A stretch of DNA of 64,000 nucleotides from Thermoleophilia bacterium (GTDB lineage: Bacteria; Actinomycetota; Thermoleophilia; UBA2241): positions 62,001 to 126,000 of the forward strand of contig JAWKKE010000002.1 in NCBI GenBank assembly GCA_041393415.1, in the 5' to 3' direction. Each line of letters begins with the position of its first letter. The first letter of the stretch is position 1. This document shows positions 43,087 to 51,281 of this stretch, piece by piece. The translations under genes and the position numbers were made by a program. The notes below the pieces were generated by a model that was not told where the DNA came from, did no database searches, and saw only the letters and a list, made by a program, of their open reading frames with translations.

Positions 43087-43131
43087 AGCTCTTCGGTAGC
43101 ACATTGCCGCAGGAACGGTGAGGCCGAACCA

Positions 43132-44106
43132 GTGATCACGTACATCGTCCGCCGCATCTTCCAGCTGGTGATCGTGCTCATCGGAGTGAGCCTCATCACG
43201 TTCTTGATCATGTTCGCGATCCCCGGTAATCCCGCGCAGATGCTGGCCGGCAAGAACGCGACGCCGGAGAAAGTCGCCGCGATCTCGCAGCAACTCGGCC
43301 TCGATCAACCGATCTACGTGCAGTACTACCGTTTCCTTGGCCGGCTGGTGCACGGCGATCTCGGTGAGTCATACGCCCTGCAGCAGCCGGTCACCGAGAT
43401 GATCCGCGACAATGCGCCCAACACGATCCAACTCGCCCTGGCAGCTGTCCTGATCGAAATGCTGGGCATCCCGCTGGGCATCTACTCGGCGCTGCGGCAG
43501 TACACCCTATGGGATTCCGCACTGACGACCGCCGCGCTCATCATCTGGGGCATCCCCGTGTTCGTGCTCGGTGTCTTCATGCAGTGGCTCTTCTCCTTGA
43601 AGCTTCAGGAGTGGACGGGTGTGGACGTCTTTCCGCTCACCGGCGCCGGGGAGAACGTCCTCTGGATCATCCCCGCCTCCTGGGACAGCTTGATGACCCT
43701 CGTGCTCCCGGCGGTCACGCTGGGCCTCATTGAGGTCGCGTACATCTCGTACATGCAGCGTGCCTCGATGCTCGAGGTCATTCGCGCCGACTATGTGCGC
43801 ACGGCGCGCGCCAAGGGGCTTTCGGAGCGGCGCGTCGTCACGCGGCACGCGTTCAAGAACGCGGTTATCCCCGTGATGACGATCGCCGGCATCGACTTGG
43901 GAACCCTCATGGGTGGCGCCATCCTCACCGAGACCGTCTTCTCTCGGCCCGGGATCGGCCTCATGATCTATCAGGCCATCGGCGCCCGCGATCTGCCTGT
44001 GGTCGCCGGCGGCGTCCTGTTCGCAACCGTCGTCTTCGTCTTCGCCAACCTTCTCGTCGACCTCGGCTACGCCCTGGTCGACCCGCGCATCCGCCTCGAG
44101 GGCTGA
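43132..44106 (+). CDS. oppB: Oligopeptide ABC transporter permease (OppB-like)
   Basis: A 324-residue integral membrane permease with about six helices. It starts MITYIVRRIFQLVIVLIGVS, the DppB/OppB opening, with FAIPGNPA after helix 1. The cytoplasmic EAA loop that contacts the ATPase is near residues 215-245 (DYVRTARAKGLSERRVVTRH). It ends LVDLGYALVDPRIRLEG, as typical. GTG start with GGTGAGG upstream. Six bases from the next permease. Confidence 0.95.
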   Translation: MITYIVRRIFQLVIVLIGVSLITFLIMFAIPGNPAQMLAGKNATPEKVAAISQQLGLDQPIYVQYYRFLGRLVHGDLGESYALQQPVTEMIRDNAPNTIQLALAAVLIEMLGIPLGIYSALRQYTLWDSALTTAALIIWGIPVFVLGVFMQWLFSLKLQEWTGVDVFPLTGAGENVLWIIPASWDSLMTLVLPAVTLGLIEVAYISYMQRASMLEVIRADYVRTARAKGLSERRVVTRHAFKNAVIPVMTIAGIDLGTLMGGAILTETVFSRPGIGLMIYQAIGARDLPVVAGGVLFATVVFVFANLLVDLGYALVDPRIRLEG

Positions 44107-44112
44107 CCGACC

Positions 44113-45108
44113 GTGACCCACCCCGCAGCCCCATCAGCGGCAGATCCGCAGACGCAGCCGACCCTCGACGAGTCGCGTTCGGCGGACGGAACAGTGGGCA
44201 GCCGGCGCACTAGCCTCTGGCGCGACACGTGGCGGCGCCTCAAGCGCAACCACCTCGCGGTAGTCGGCCTGGGCATCATCATCGTCTTCTTGACCCTAGG
44301 CATGGCCCAGGAAATCGCCTACCTAGTCGGCGTGGGCTCGGGCGAGCCGGGCGCAGGGTATCTCGCCCCGTTCGATCCCAACGCGACCAACTACGATCTC
44401 ACGCCCAAGGGCCTCGGCTCGCCGCCCAGCGCGTCGCACCCCTTCGGGACCGACTACCTAGGGCGCGACATCCTCTCGCGCTGTCTCGTGGCAACGCGCA
44501 TCTCCATGCTCGTCGGCGTCATCGCCGTCGCCATCGCGCTGGCGATCGGGCTTATCCTCGGGCCCGTCTCAGGCTACTACGGTGGTCGCGTCGATGCCGT
44601 CATCATGCGTCTCGCCGACATCTTCTTCGCCTTTCCGTACATCCTGTTCGTGTTGCTCATCATGACCGTGCTCGGGCCAGGACTTTGGAACGTCTTCATC
44701 GCCATCGGCATCCTCGGCTGGGCGAGCTATGCGCGTCTCAATCGCGGCTCGGTCTTGAGCGTGAAGGCAATGGAGTATGTGGAGGCGGCACGAGCGCAGG
44801 GAGCAACCGACCTGCGCATCATCTTCCGCCACGTGCTGCCCAACACGATGGCGCCGATCTATGTGGCCATCGCCATGGGCATCGGCGGCGCCATCGTCAC
44901 CGAGGCGGCCCTCAGCTTCCTCGGCATCGGCATCCAGCCTCCAGACGCGTCCTGGGGCAAGATGATCTCCGACTACCTCACCTATCTCGGAGCGGGCAGC
45001 TGGTGGATGGTTCTGTTCCCGAGCCTCTTCCTGACGATCACGGTCTTCGGTTTCATCTCGTTCGGCAATGGCTTGCGCGACGCCACCGACCCCAAACTCA
45101 AGGAGTAG
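44113..45108 (+). CDS. oppC: Oligopeptide ABC transporter permease (OppC-like)
   Basis: A 331-residue permease. A roughly 40-residue hydrophilic cytoplasmic tail precedes the first helix (LAVVGLGIIIVFLTLGMA). PFGTDYLGRDILSRCLVATR is the OppC/DppC hallmark before helix 2. The EAA loop reads EYVEAARAQGATDLRIIFRH, and ALSFLGIGIQPPDASWG lies near the C-terminus. GTG start at 44113; RBS is weak (GAGGG). The stop is 2 bp before the oppD GTG. Confidence 0.95.
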   Translation: MTHPAAPSAADPQTQPTLDESRSADGTVGSRRTSLWRDTWRRLKRNHLAVVGLGIIIVFLTLGMAQEIAYLVGVGSGEPGAGYLAPFDPNATNYDLTPKGLGSPPSASHPFGTDYLGRDILSRCLVATRISMLVGVIAVAIALAIGLILGPVSGYYGGRVDAVIMRLADIFFAFPYILFVLLIMTVLGPGLWNVFIAIGILGWASYARLNRGSVLSVKAMEYVEAARAQGATDLRIIFRHVLPNTMAPIYVAIAMGIGGAIVTEAALSFLGIGIQPPDASWGKMISDYLTYLGAGSWWMVLFPSLFLTITVFGFISFGNGLRDATDPKLKE

Positions 45109-45110
45109 CG

Positions 45111-46133
45111 GTGGCTCATCTCCTCGAGGTCAAGGATCTCTCGACGCACTTCTTCACCCATGCCGGTGTCGTCAAGGCCGTCAACGGTGTGAGCTTCACG
45201 CTCGACCGCGGCGAGACACTCTCGATTGTCGGCGAGTCCGGGTCGGGAAAGACGGTGGCGGCGCTGTCTCTCATGCGCTTGGTGCCAGACCCGCCGGGCA
45301 GGATAGTGGAGGGAACGCTCATGCTCGGCGATCGCGACCTGCGCGCGATGAGCGAAGAAGAGATGCGCCGCGTACGCGGCAACGACATCGCCATGATCTT
45401 CCAGGACCCGATGACGAGCCTCAATCCCGTCGTGAAGGTCGGCAAGCAGGTGGCGGAGTCGATCGTCCTCCACCAGGGCAAGTCGAAGGCGGAGGCCCTG
45501 GAGATGGCCGAAGAGCTTCTGGCGCGGGTGGGCATACCCGACGCACCCGCGCGCATCAAGCAGTACCCCTTCGAGTTCTCGGGCGGCATGCGCCAACGCG
45601 TGATGATCGCCATGGCCATCAGCTGCAACCCGGACATCCTCATTGCCGACGAGCCGACGACGGCCCTCGATGTGACGATCCAGGCGCAGATCATCGACGT
45701 CGTGCGCGAGATGCAGAGCGAGTACTCGTCGGGCGTGATCCTCATTACGCACGATTTGGGGGTTGTCGCCGAGATCGCCGACAAGGTCATGGTCATGTAC
45801 GGCGGCCGAACGGTCGAGTACGGCAGCGTCGACGAGATCTTCTACAACCCGCACCACCCCTACACCTGGGGGCTGCTGGGCTCCTTGCCGAGACTCGACC
45901 GGCGCGCCCGCCTCACTCCTATCAAGGGACAGCCGCCGGATCTCATCTCTCTGCCCGACGGCTGCCCGTTCGCCGGCCGCTGCCGCTACGTGCGCGAGGA
46001 ATGTCGCGATCGCTGGCCGGCGCTCGAGATCGTAGGACCGGAACACGGTGTCCACTGCTGGGTGCCGCCGGCCGAACGCCGGTCCGTTCGCGCCGAGTTG
46101 GACCTCGGTGGAGTCGAGGAGGTCGCGCCGTGA
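45111..46133 (+). CDS. oppD: Oligopeptide ABC transporter ATPase (OppD-like)
   Basis: A 340-residue ABC ATPase: Walker A GESGSGKTV near residue 41, Q-loop FQDPMTSLNP, signature FSGGMRQRVMIAMA, Walker B ILIADEPTTALD, and a switch His in LITHDLGVV. The OppD/F C-terminal extension with a Cys cluster (C-PFAGR-C-RYVREE-C) is present. GTG 45111 follows AAGGAG by 5-6 nt; a much longer upstream open frame is out-of-frame oppC and was rejected. Pairs with OppF to drive transport. Confidence 0.95.
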   Translation: MAHLLEVKDLSTHFFTHAGVVKAVNGVSFTLDRGETLSIVGESGSGKTVAALSLMRLVPDPPGRIVEGTLMLGDRDLRAMSEEEMRRVRGNDIAMIFQDPMTSLNPVVKVGKQVAESIVLHQGKSKAEALEMAEELLARVGIPDAPARIKQYPFEFSGGMRQRVMIAMAISCNPDILIADEPTTALDVTIQAQIIDVVREMQSEYSSGVILITHDLGVVAEIADKVMVMYGGRTVEYGSVDEIFYNPHHPYTWGLLGSLPRLDRRARLTPIKGQPPDLISLPDGCPFAGRCRYVREECRDRWPALEIVGPEHGVHCWVPPAERRSVRAELDLGGVEEVAP

Positions 46134-47179
46134 GCCTGCTCGAGGTGCGCGACCTCAAGAAGCACTTCCCGATCAAGTCTGGTGTTCTGCGGCGCACCAC
46201 CGGGCACGTCTACGCCGTCGACGGCGTGAGCTTCTCGGTGGCGACCGGGGAGACGCTCGGATTGGTCGGGGAGAGCGGCTGCGGCAAGTCGACGACCGGC
46301 CGCTCGGTCTTGCGCCTCATCGCTCCCACGTCGGGATCAGTGACCTTCAACGGCATCGACGTCCTCAAGGCGACGCGCGGCGAGATGCAGCGTCTGCGCC
46401 GCGACATGCAGATCATCTTCCAGGACCCGTATGCATCTTTGAACCCCCGCAAGCGCGTGCGAAGCATCGTCGGCGAGTCGCTCGACATCCACAACATCGG
46501 GACGCCGGCCGAGCGCAAGAAACGCGTCTATGAGCTGCTCGAGACCGTCGGCCTCAACGCCGAGCACGCCGAGCGTTACCCGCACGAGTTCTCCGGCGGG
46601 CAACGACAGCGCATCGGCATTGCCCGCGCCCTCGCTCTGCAGCCCAAGCTCATCGTCTGCGACGAACCGGTGAGCGCCCTCGACGTCTCGATCCGCGCTC
46701 AGGTCATCAACCTCCTCAAGGACCTCCAGGACGAGTTCGGACTCACGTACCTCTTCATCGCGCACGACCTGTCGGTGGTGAAGCACGCCTCAGACAGAGT
46801 CGCCGTGATGTATCTGGGAAAGATCGTGGAGATCTCAGATAGCGACGCGCTCTACGAACGCCCGCAACACCCGTACACCGAGGCGCTGCTCTCCGCCGTG
46901 CCCATCCCCGATCCGGAGACCGAGCGCGGCCGGCGCCGCATCATTCTTGAGGGCGACGTGCCGAGCCCCGCGAACCCGCCGGAAGGGTGCGTCTTCCATC
47001 CACGCTGCCGGCGGGCGCGAGAGATCTGCAGGACGGCCATGCCGGCGCTGGCGAGCACCGGTGGCGACGCCGGCGCGCACCATCAGGTAGCCTGCTACTT
47101 CCCGGCGCGCTGGAAGGATGGCATGCGCGCCGTCGCCGACGAGCCGTTTGTTGCCGAGCCGGCGCCGGAGACGATCTGA
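46130..47179 (+). CDS. oppF: Oligopeptide ABC transporter ATPase (OppF-like)
   Basis: A 349-residue ABC ATPase. HFPIKSGVLRRTTGHVYAVDGV is the OppF N-terminus. Walker A is GESGCGKST, then FQDPYASLNPRKRV, signature FSGGQRQRIGIARA, Walker B LIVCDEPVSALD, and HDLSVVKHASD. The C-terminal Cys cluster (C-VFHPR-C-RRAREI-C) is kept. GTG 46130 overlaps the oppD stop (GTGA) behind GAGGAGG. Confidence 0.95.
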   Translation: MSLLEVRDLKKHFPIKSGVLRRTTGHVYAVDGVSFSVATGETLGLVGESGCGKSTTGRSVLRLIAPTSGSVTFNGIDVLKATRGEMQRLRRDMQIIFQDPYASLNPRKRVRSIVGESLDIHNIGTPAERKKRVYELLETVGLNAEHAERYPHEFSGGQRQRIGIARALALQPKLIVCDEPVSALDVSIRAQVINLLKDLQDEFGLTYLFIAHDLSVVKHASDRVAVMYLGKIVEISDSDALYERPQHPYTEALLSAVPIPDPETERGRRRIILEGDVPSPANPPEGCVFHPRCRRAREICRTAMPALASTGGDAGAHHQVACYFPARWKDGMRAVADEPFVAEPAPETI

Positions 47180-47183
47180 CGGC

Positions 47184-48125
47184 ATGACCCGGCGAGGTGC
47201 TCGCGTGTCGTATGGCCGTCTGTGGTGCCTCGTCGCCGGCACACTCCTGGCGCTCGTCCTCACGGGCTGTTCCGGCGTGGGATCGACGTCTCCGTCCCCA
47301 AGTTCCAGCCCCAGCTTGGCCGCCAGCGTCAACGGCGTCGCCGTCACAGACGTCGACGTCGACCTCGTGCAGGCCGAGGCGCGTCTGGCCGGCAGCGAGC
47401 TCAGCGCCGACGAAGCCCGGTCGGAGGCCATCCGGCGCGAGTTGGTGCGCCAGGAGGCGGCGCGCAGAGACATCGTCGTGCGCCCCGCAGACGTCGCCGA
47501 GCGCGTGACCGACATCTCGGATCAGCTGGGGGGCGAGTCGGCGCTGTCGGCAGCCTTGAGCGCCGCCGACATGACGGCAGCGCAACTCGATGCCGCCACC
47601 GAGTACAACCTGCTCGAGAGCGCACTGCAGGACGATCTCTTTCCCGATGTGCAGGCCAGCGCGGAGGAGGTGCGCGCTTTCTACCGCAAGCATCGCATCG
47701 ACCTCTTCACGACGTCTGCGCGCGTCAAGCTGCGTAGCATCACGCTGCCCTCACGCCAAGTCGCCGAAAACGTCGCCGACCGCGTACACGACGGACTGGC
47801 GTTCTCCGAGGCCGCCCGTCGTTACAGCCAGGACAAGGAGACACGCGCCAGCGGCGGACTGCTGGGCTGGGTATCGATCTCCGGACTGCCCGAGGCCGCA
47901 GCCGACGCCATCGCTGACACGCCGACAGGTAGCGTCTCCGCGCCTGTACAACTGCTGGGTCGTTGGCACCTCTACGCCGTGCTCGATCGCAAGGCCGCGA
48001 CGGCGGTGCCGTTCTCCGGCGTGTCCGCCGAGATCGCCACGGAACTCACGCGTCGCGCACGCGCGGCCGCGCTCGCTAAATGGCTCACGCAAGCCGAGGA
48101 CAACGCCACCATCGTTGTGCACTAG
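47184..48125 (+). CDS. PpiC/SurA-like lipoprotein foldase
   Basis: A 313-residue secreted lipoprotein. The signal peptide ends in lipobox LTGC (C29), followed by a Ser/Pro linker. A SurA-like helical region (about 45-170) precedes a parvulin-type PPIase domain (about 175-290: VKLRSITLPSRQVAENVADR, FSEAARRYSQDKETRASGGLLGWVS, LLGRWHLYAVLD). It probably assists folding of exported proteins, like PrsA. It follows oppF by 4 bp but has no functional link I can see beyond the shared envelope location. The start lacks a clear RBS, so it may be coupled to oppF. Confidence 0.82.
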   Translation: MTRRGARVSYGRLWCLVAGTLLALVLTGCSGVGSTSPSPSSSPSLAASVNGVAVTDVDVDLVQAEARLAGSELSADEARSEAIRRELVRQEAARRDIVVRPADVAERVTDISDQLGGESALSAALSAADMTAAQLDAATEYNLLESALQDDLFPDVQASAEEVRAFYRKHRIDLFTTSARVKLRSITLPSRQVAENVADRVHDGLAFSEAARRYSQDKETRASGGLLGWVSISGLPEAAADAIADTPTGSVSAPVQLLGRWHLYAVLDRKAATAVPFSGVSAEIATELTRRARAAALAKWLTQAEDNATIVVH

Positions 48126-48183
48126 CGGCGAACGCGACGCGCCAGCCGACGGCGACGGCAGCGTCGCGTCGTCCACCAGCTGG

Positions 48184-48215
48184 TATACTCCGCCCATGCG
48201 GATCACTTGAGGAGG
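48184..48215 (+). promoter_or_regulatory. Extended -10 promoter, leaderless 4-codon leader ORF and SD
   Basis: TGG-TATACT (-10 at 48184-48189) is followed by 6 nt, then ATG CGG ATC ACT TGA (48196-48210), a 4-codon ORF starting where leaderless genes here start. The stop runs into GGAGG (48211-48215), the Shine-Dalgarno for the TTG of the next gene. A translated mini-leader with reinitiation is possible. Confidence 0.45.
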
Positions 48216-48222
48216 TCGTGTC

Positions 48223-48663
48223 TTGCGGAACGCTGTGATAGTCCTCCTCGCCGTCGGCGGCCTCGTCTTGCTCCTCGGAGCGCTCAGCCACTCCCTCATC
48301 CTCGACATCGACTACGTCGCGGGAACGGTGCGGGGAGTCTCCGCCTTCTGGATCGCGCTTGTGGTGGCCGTCGTCTTCGTGATTGCCGGTCTCGCGGCCG
48401 CCGCACTGGCACGAGGCGGTGCCGTCGCCGAGCAGCACAAACTCGAGGCCGAGTTGCAGACCACCTACGAGCGCTTGCGCGCTGCCGAGGCACAGATCCC
48501 CGCGGCGGCGGCCCCGATCCCGGAGGTTTCTGAGCCCGCTCCGGAGCAGCTCCCCGTCATCGACGAATCCACCGACCAAGCGCGCGGCGTCACCATCGAC
48601 TCGACGGACCAGACATCCAGCGTCACCGACGAATCCACGGAGCCGACGCCGACCGACGCGTAG
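48223..48663 (+). CDS. Small membrane protein, LapA-like topology
   Basis: A 146-residue protein of unknown function. Two transmembrane helices (about 3-21 and 42-64) are followed by a short coiled segment (EQHKLEAELQTTYERLRAAEAQI) and a disordered acidic Thr/Ser/Glu/Pro tail. The topology resembles LapA-domain (DUF1049) proteins, but the match is by layout only. TTG start with GGAGG 7 nt upstream. Stands between the PpiC-like gene and recJ with its own promoter. Confidence 0.7.
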   Translation: MRNAVIVLLAVGGLVLLLGALSHSLILDIDYVAGTVRGVSAFWIALVVAVVFVIAGLAAAALARGGAVAEQHKLEAELQTTYERLRAAEAQIPAAAAPIPEVSEPAPEQLPVIDESTDQARGVTIDSTDQTSSVTDESTEPTPTDA

Positions 48664-48705
48664 CGCGCGGCGCGCACCGTACTGTTTTCCGTCTTGTTGC
48701 CGTTC

Positions 48706-48732
48706 TACACTGACGCCGTGAGTCCGTCGTGA
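48706..48732 (+). promoter_or_regulatory. recJ promoter with leaderless 4-codon leader ORF
   Basis: TACACT (48706-48711), 6 nt, then GTG AGT CCG TCG TGA (48718-48732). The leader stop TGA overlaps the recJ GTG (48729-48731). No Shine-Dalgarno precedes recJ. Same geometry as the mini-ORF 520 bp upstream. Confidence 0.45.
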
Positions 48733-51281
48733 CAGCATCGGCAAACTGGACCATTCCTCCGGCGCCTTACGCCGACGTGCGCGCGCTTGCGCAGGAACTG
48801 AGCCTCAGCGAAACGCTTGCGCAGGTCCTTGTGCGTCGCGGCTACGCCGATCCCGACGCGGCGCGCGCGTTTCTTGAGCCGGACACGCGCGTCCATAATC
48901 CCTATCGGCTCCTCGGCATGGACGCGGCCCGTGCCCGCCTCGACCGCGCCCTGCGCCACGACGAAGTAATTGCCGTGCACGGCGACTACGACGCCGACGG
49001 CATCACCGCGACCTTCACGCTTGTGCGCCTCTTGAGCGATCTCGGCGCCGACGTTCGCTGGCGACTGCCGAACCGTTTCACGGACGGCTACGGCGTGTCT
49101 CTCGCGGCAGTCGAGGAACTCGCCGCTGCAGGAGTCAAGCTCCTTATCACCGTGGACTGCGGCATCACGGCCCGCGCTGAGGTGGCGCGCGCCCGCGAAC
49201 TCGGGATGGATGTGATCGTCACCGATCACCATGAGATGGAGGGCGCGCTTCCCGACTGCACCGTGCTCTCACCCAAGCTCGGTTCGTATCCATGCCCGCA
49301 TCTCGCCGGCGTGGGCGTTGCCTTCAAGCTGGCGCACGCCCTCCTCGAAGAGCCGCAGGCCGATCTGGTGGAGGTGCCGCTGGCTCTGCGCGCCTTGAGC
49401 GACGTCGTCGCCTTGGGGACGATCGCCGACCTCGTGCCCTTGACCGGCGAGAACCGAACGCTGGTGCGTCTCGGCCTGGGACGCCTGCGCAGTGCGCCGC
49501 GTGCCGGACTGGCGGCACTCATGGAAGTGGCAGACGTCACCCCGGCAAACGCCACCGCCGGCAGCGTCGGCTACCGCCTGGCGCCACGCCTCAACGCTGC
49601 CGGGCGTCTGGAGGACGCGTCCGTCGCTCTCGAACTCCTCAACTGCGAGGACCGCACGTCGGCGCTGCCCATCGCTCTGCGACTCAATGAGCTCAATCGT
49701 GAGCGCCAAGCGATTGAGGCAGCGATGGTGGCGGAGGCGAGCGCTCTGATAGCCGAACCGCCACCAGCGGCCATCGTCCTCTCGTCTCCTACGTGGCATG
49801 AGGGTGTTGTCGGTATCGTCGCGTCGCGCGTCGCCGAGCGCTTCAATCGCCCCACGATCCTTCTCAGCGAAGGCGACGACGAAGCCAAGGGTTCCGGACG
49901 CAGTGTGGCCGGCTTCGACATCCTCGCCGCGCTCGAATCGACCTCCACGCACTTGCTCGCCTTCGGCGGGCATCGCGCCGCCTGCGGTCTGCGACTTCGG
50001 CGCCGGGATCTCGATGCCTTCCAGCGCGAGTTCGTAGCGCACGTCGCGCGCACTCGCGGCAGCGACGTTCCCCGTGAGCACCTCGTCGACGCGATCGTCG
50101 GCGGACACGAGCTCACCCTTTCACTCGCCGACGAACTCGAGCGACTGGCGCCTCACGGCTTCGGCAACCACAGCGTCAGCTTGCTCGTGCGCGACGTCGA
50201 GATCGCCGCGCCGCGTCGCACGCGCAACGGTCGCCATCTGCAGTATCGCGTCTGTAGTGACGGCGCGTCGTGCCAGGCGATCCATTTCAACCCCTCCACC
50301 CCCGAAACGATCACCACGTCGGACCGCTTCGACGTTCTTGTCTCGCTGGCGAAAAACGAGTACGGCGGTAGTGTCAGCGCCCAAGTCGAGGTCAAAGAGA
50401 TCGTGCCGAGCCGGGAGACGAGTCTTGACACCGCAGCGGAGAGTCGCCCCAGCGGCGTCGCGGATGTTGACTCGGCGCTCTGGAGCAGTCTCCTGGAGCG
50501 ACTGCCGGCATGGCCGGATGAGCTCAGAGATGCGCGCCCCGAGGCCTTCGAGACACGCCTCATAGACCGTCGCGGACGGCCTTTGCAGCCAATTGTGAAC
50601 GCGCTCGTCGGCGGAGGGGAGCGCGTGGTCGCACTCGTCGCCGGGCCGTCAGCGCGACGACCGCTGAGTGGTCGGTTGCCAAGCGCTGTCGAGATCCTGG
50701 CGACGGGCCAGCGCGCTCTTGCGCGCACCCCCGTCGCCGGGTCGCCCCTGCAGCATGGGGAAGAGGTCGTCGTCCTCGGTTTCGACGCCCTTGCTGCCGC
50801 GTCTACGCCCGCCGTGCGCGCCGCCCTCGCGAATGCGAACCACCTCGTCTTCGCGGACCCGCCACTTTCGCGTGCCGTTCGTGACGGCTTCGTGCTGGCT
50901 GCGCCCCAGGCCTGGATTCACTTCGCCTGGGGCCGAGAAGAACTGGACTTCGCCGAGAAGATGAGCCAAGCTGACTACGACGTGCGCGCCGTCGCGCGTC
51001 GCGTATGGGCAGCGCTCACTGCCGGCTCGGGCTCCTTCGACGAGGATCTCGGCCGTCAGTTGCTCGCCACCCAGCCCGGTTCGCCGCCCGTCTTGGCGGT
51101 AGCGGCGGCGCTGCGTGTGCTGCGCGAGGCGGCGCTCCTTCACGTCGGCGACGACGGCCGCTACGAGTTGGCACGCCCAGCAGAGAAAGTCGACATCACG
51201 CAGACCCCTACATATACGCGATGGCACACACTGTTTCAGACCAACGACTACCTGCCGACCTGCCTGACAGCCACACGCTGA
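48729..51281 (+). CDS. recJ: Single-stranded-DNA-specific exonuclease RecJ
   Basis: An 850-residue DHH/DHHA1 nuclease. Motifs: AVHGDYDADGITAT, LITVDCGITA, VIVTDHHEMEG (the DHH triad), GVGVAFKLAHALL, LAPRLNAAGRLEDA, and DHHA1 GSGRSVAGFDILAAL...FGGHRAACGLRL. An OB-like region follows and then about 250 residues with weak similarity, longer than E. coli RecJ (577) but usual for Gram-positive forms. Degrades ssDNA 5'-3' in recombination and mismatch repair. The 3' end overlaps rel by 61 nt. Confidence 0.95.
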   Translation: MTASANWTIPPAPYADVRALAQELSLSETLAQVLVRRGYADPDAARAFLEPDTRVHNPYRLLGMDAARARLDRALRHDEVIAVHGDYDADGITATFTLVRLLSDLGADVRWRLPNRFTDGYGVSLAAVEELAAAGVKLLITVDCGITARAEVARARELGMDVIVTDHHEMEGALPDCTVLSPKLGSYPCPHLAGVGVAFKLAHALLEEPQADLVEVPLALRALSDVVALGTIADLVPLTGENRTLVRLGLGRLRSAPRAGLAALMEVADVTPANATAGSVGYRLAPRLNAAGRLEDASVALELLNCEDRTSALPIALRLNELNRERQAIEAAMVAEASALIAEPPPAAIVLSSPTWHEGVVGIVASRVAERFNRPTILLSEGDDEAKGSGRSVAGFDILAALESTSTHLLAFGGHRAACGLRLRRRDLDAFQREFVAHVARTRGSDVPREHLVDAIVGGHELTLSLADELERLAPHGFGNHSVSLLVRDVEIAAPRRTRNGRHLQYRVCSDGASCQAIHFNPSTPETITTSDRFDVLVSLAKNEYGGSVSAQVEVKEIVPSRETSLDTAAESRPSGVADVDSALWSSLLERLPAWPDELRDARPEAFETRLIDRRGRPLQPIVNALVGGGERVVALVAGPSARRPLSGRLPSAVEILATGQRALARTPVAGSPLQHGEEVVVLGFDALAAASTPAVRAALANANHLVFADPPLSRAVRDGFVLAAPQAWIHFAWGREELDFAEKMSQADYDVRAVARRVWAALTAGSGSFDEDLGRQLLATQPGSPPVLAVAAALRVLREAALLHVGDDGRYELARPAEKVDITQTPTYTRWHTLFQTNDYLPTCLTATR

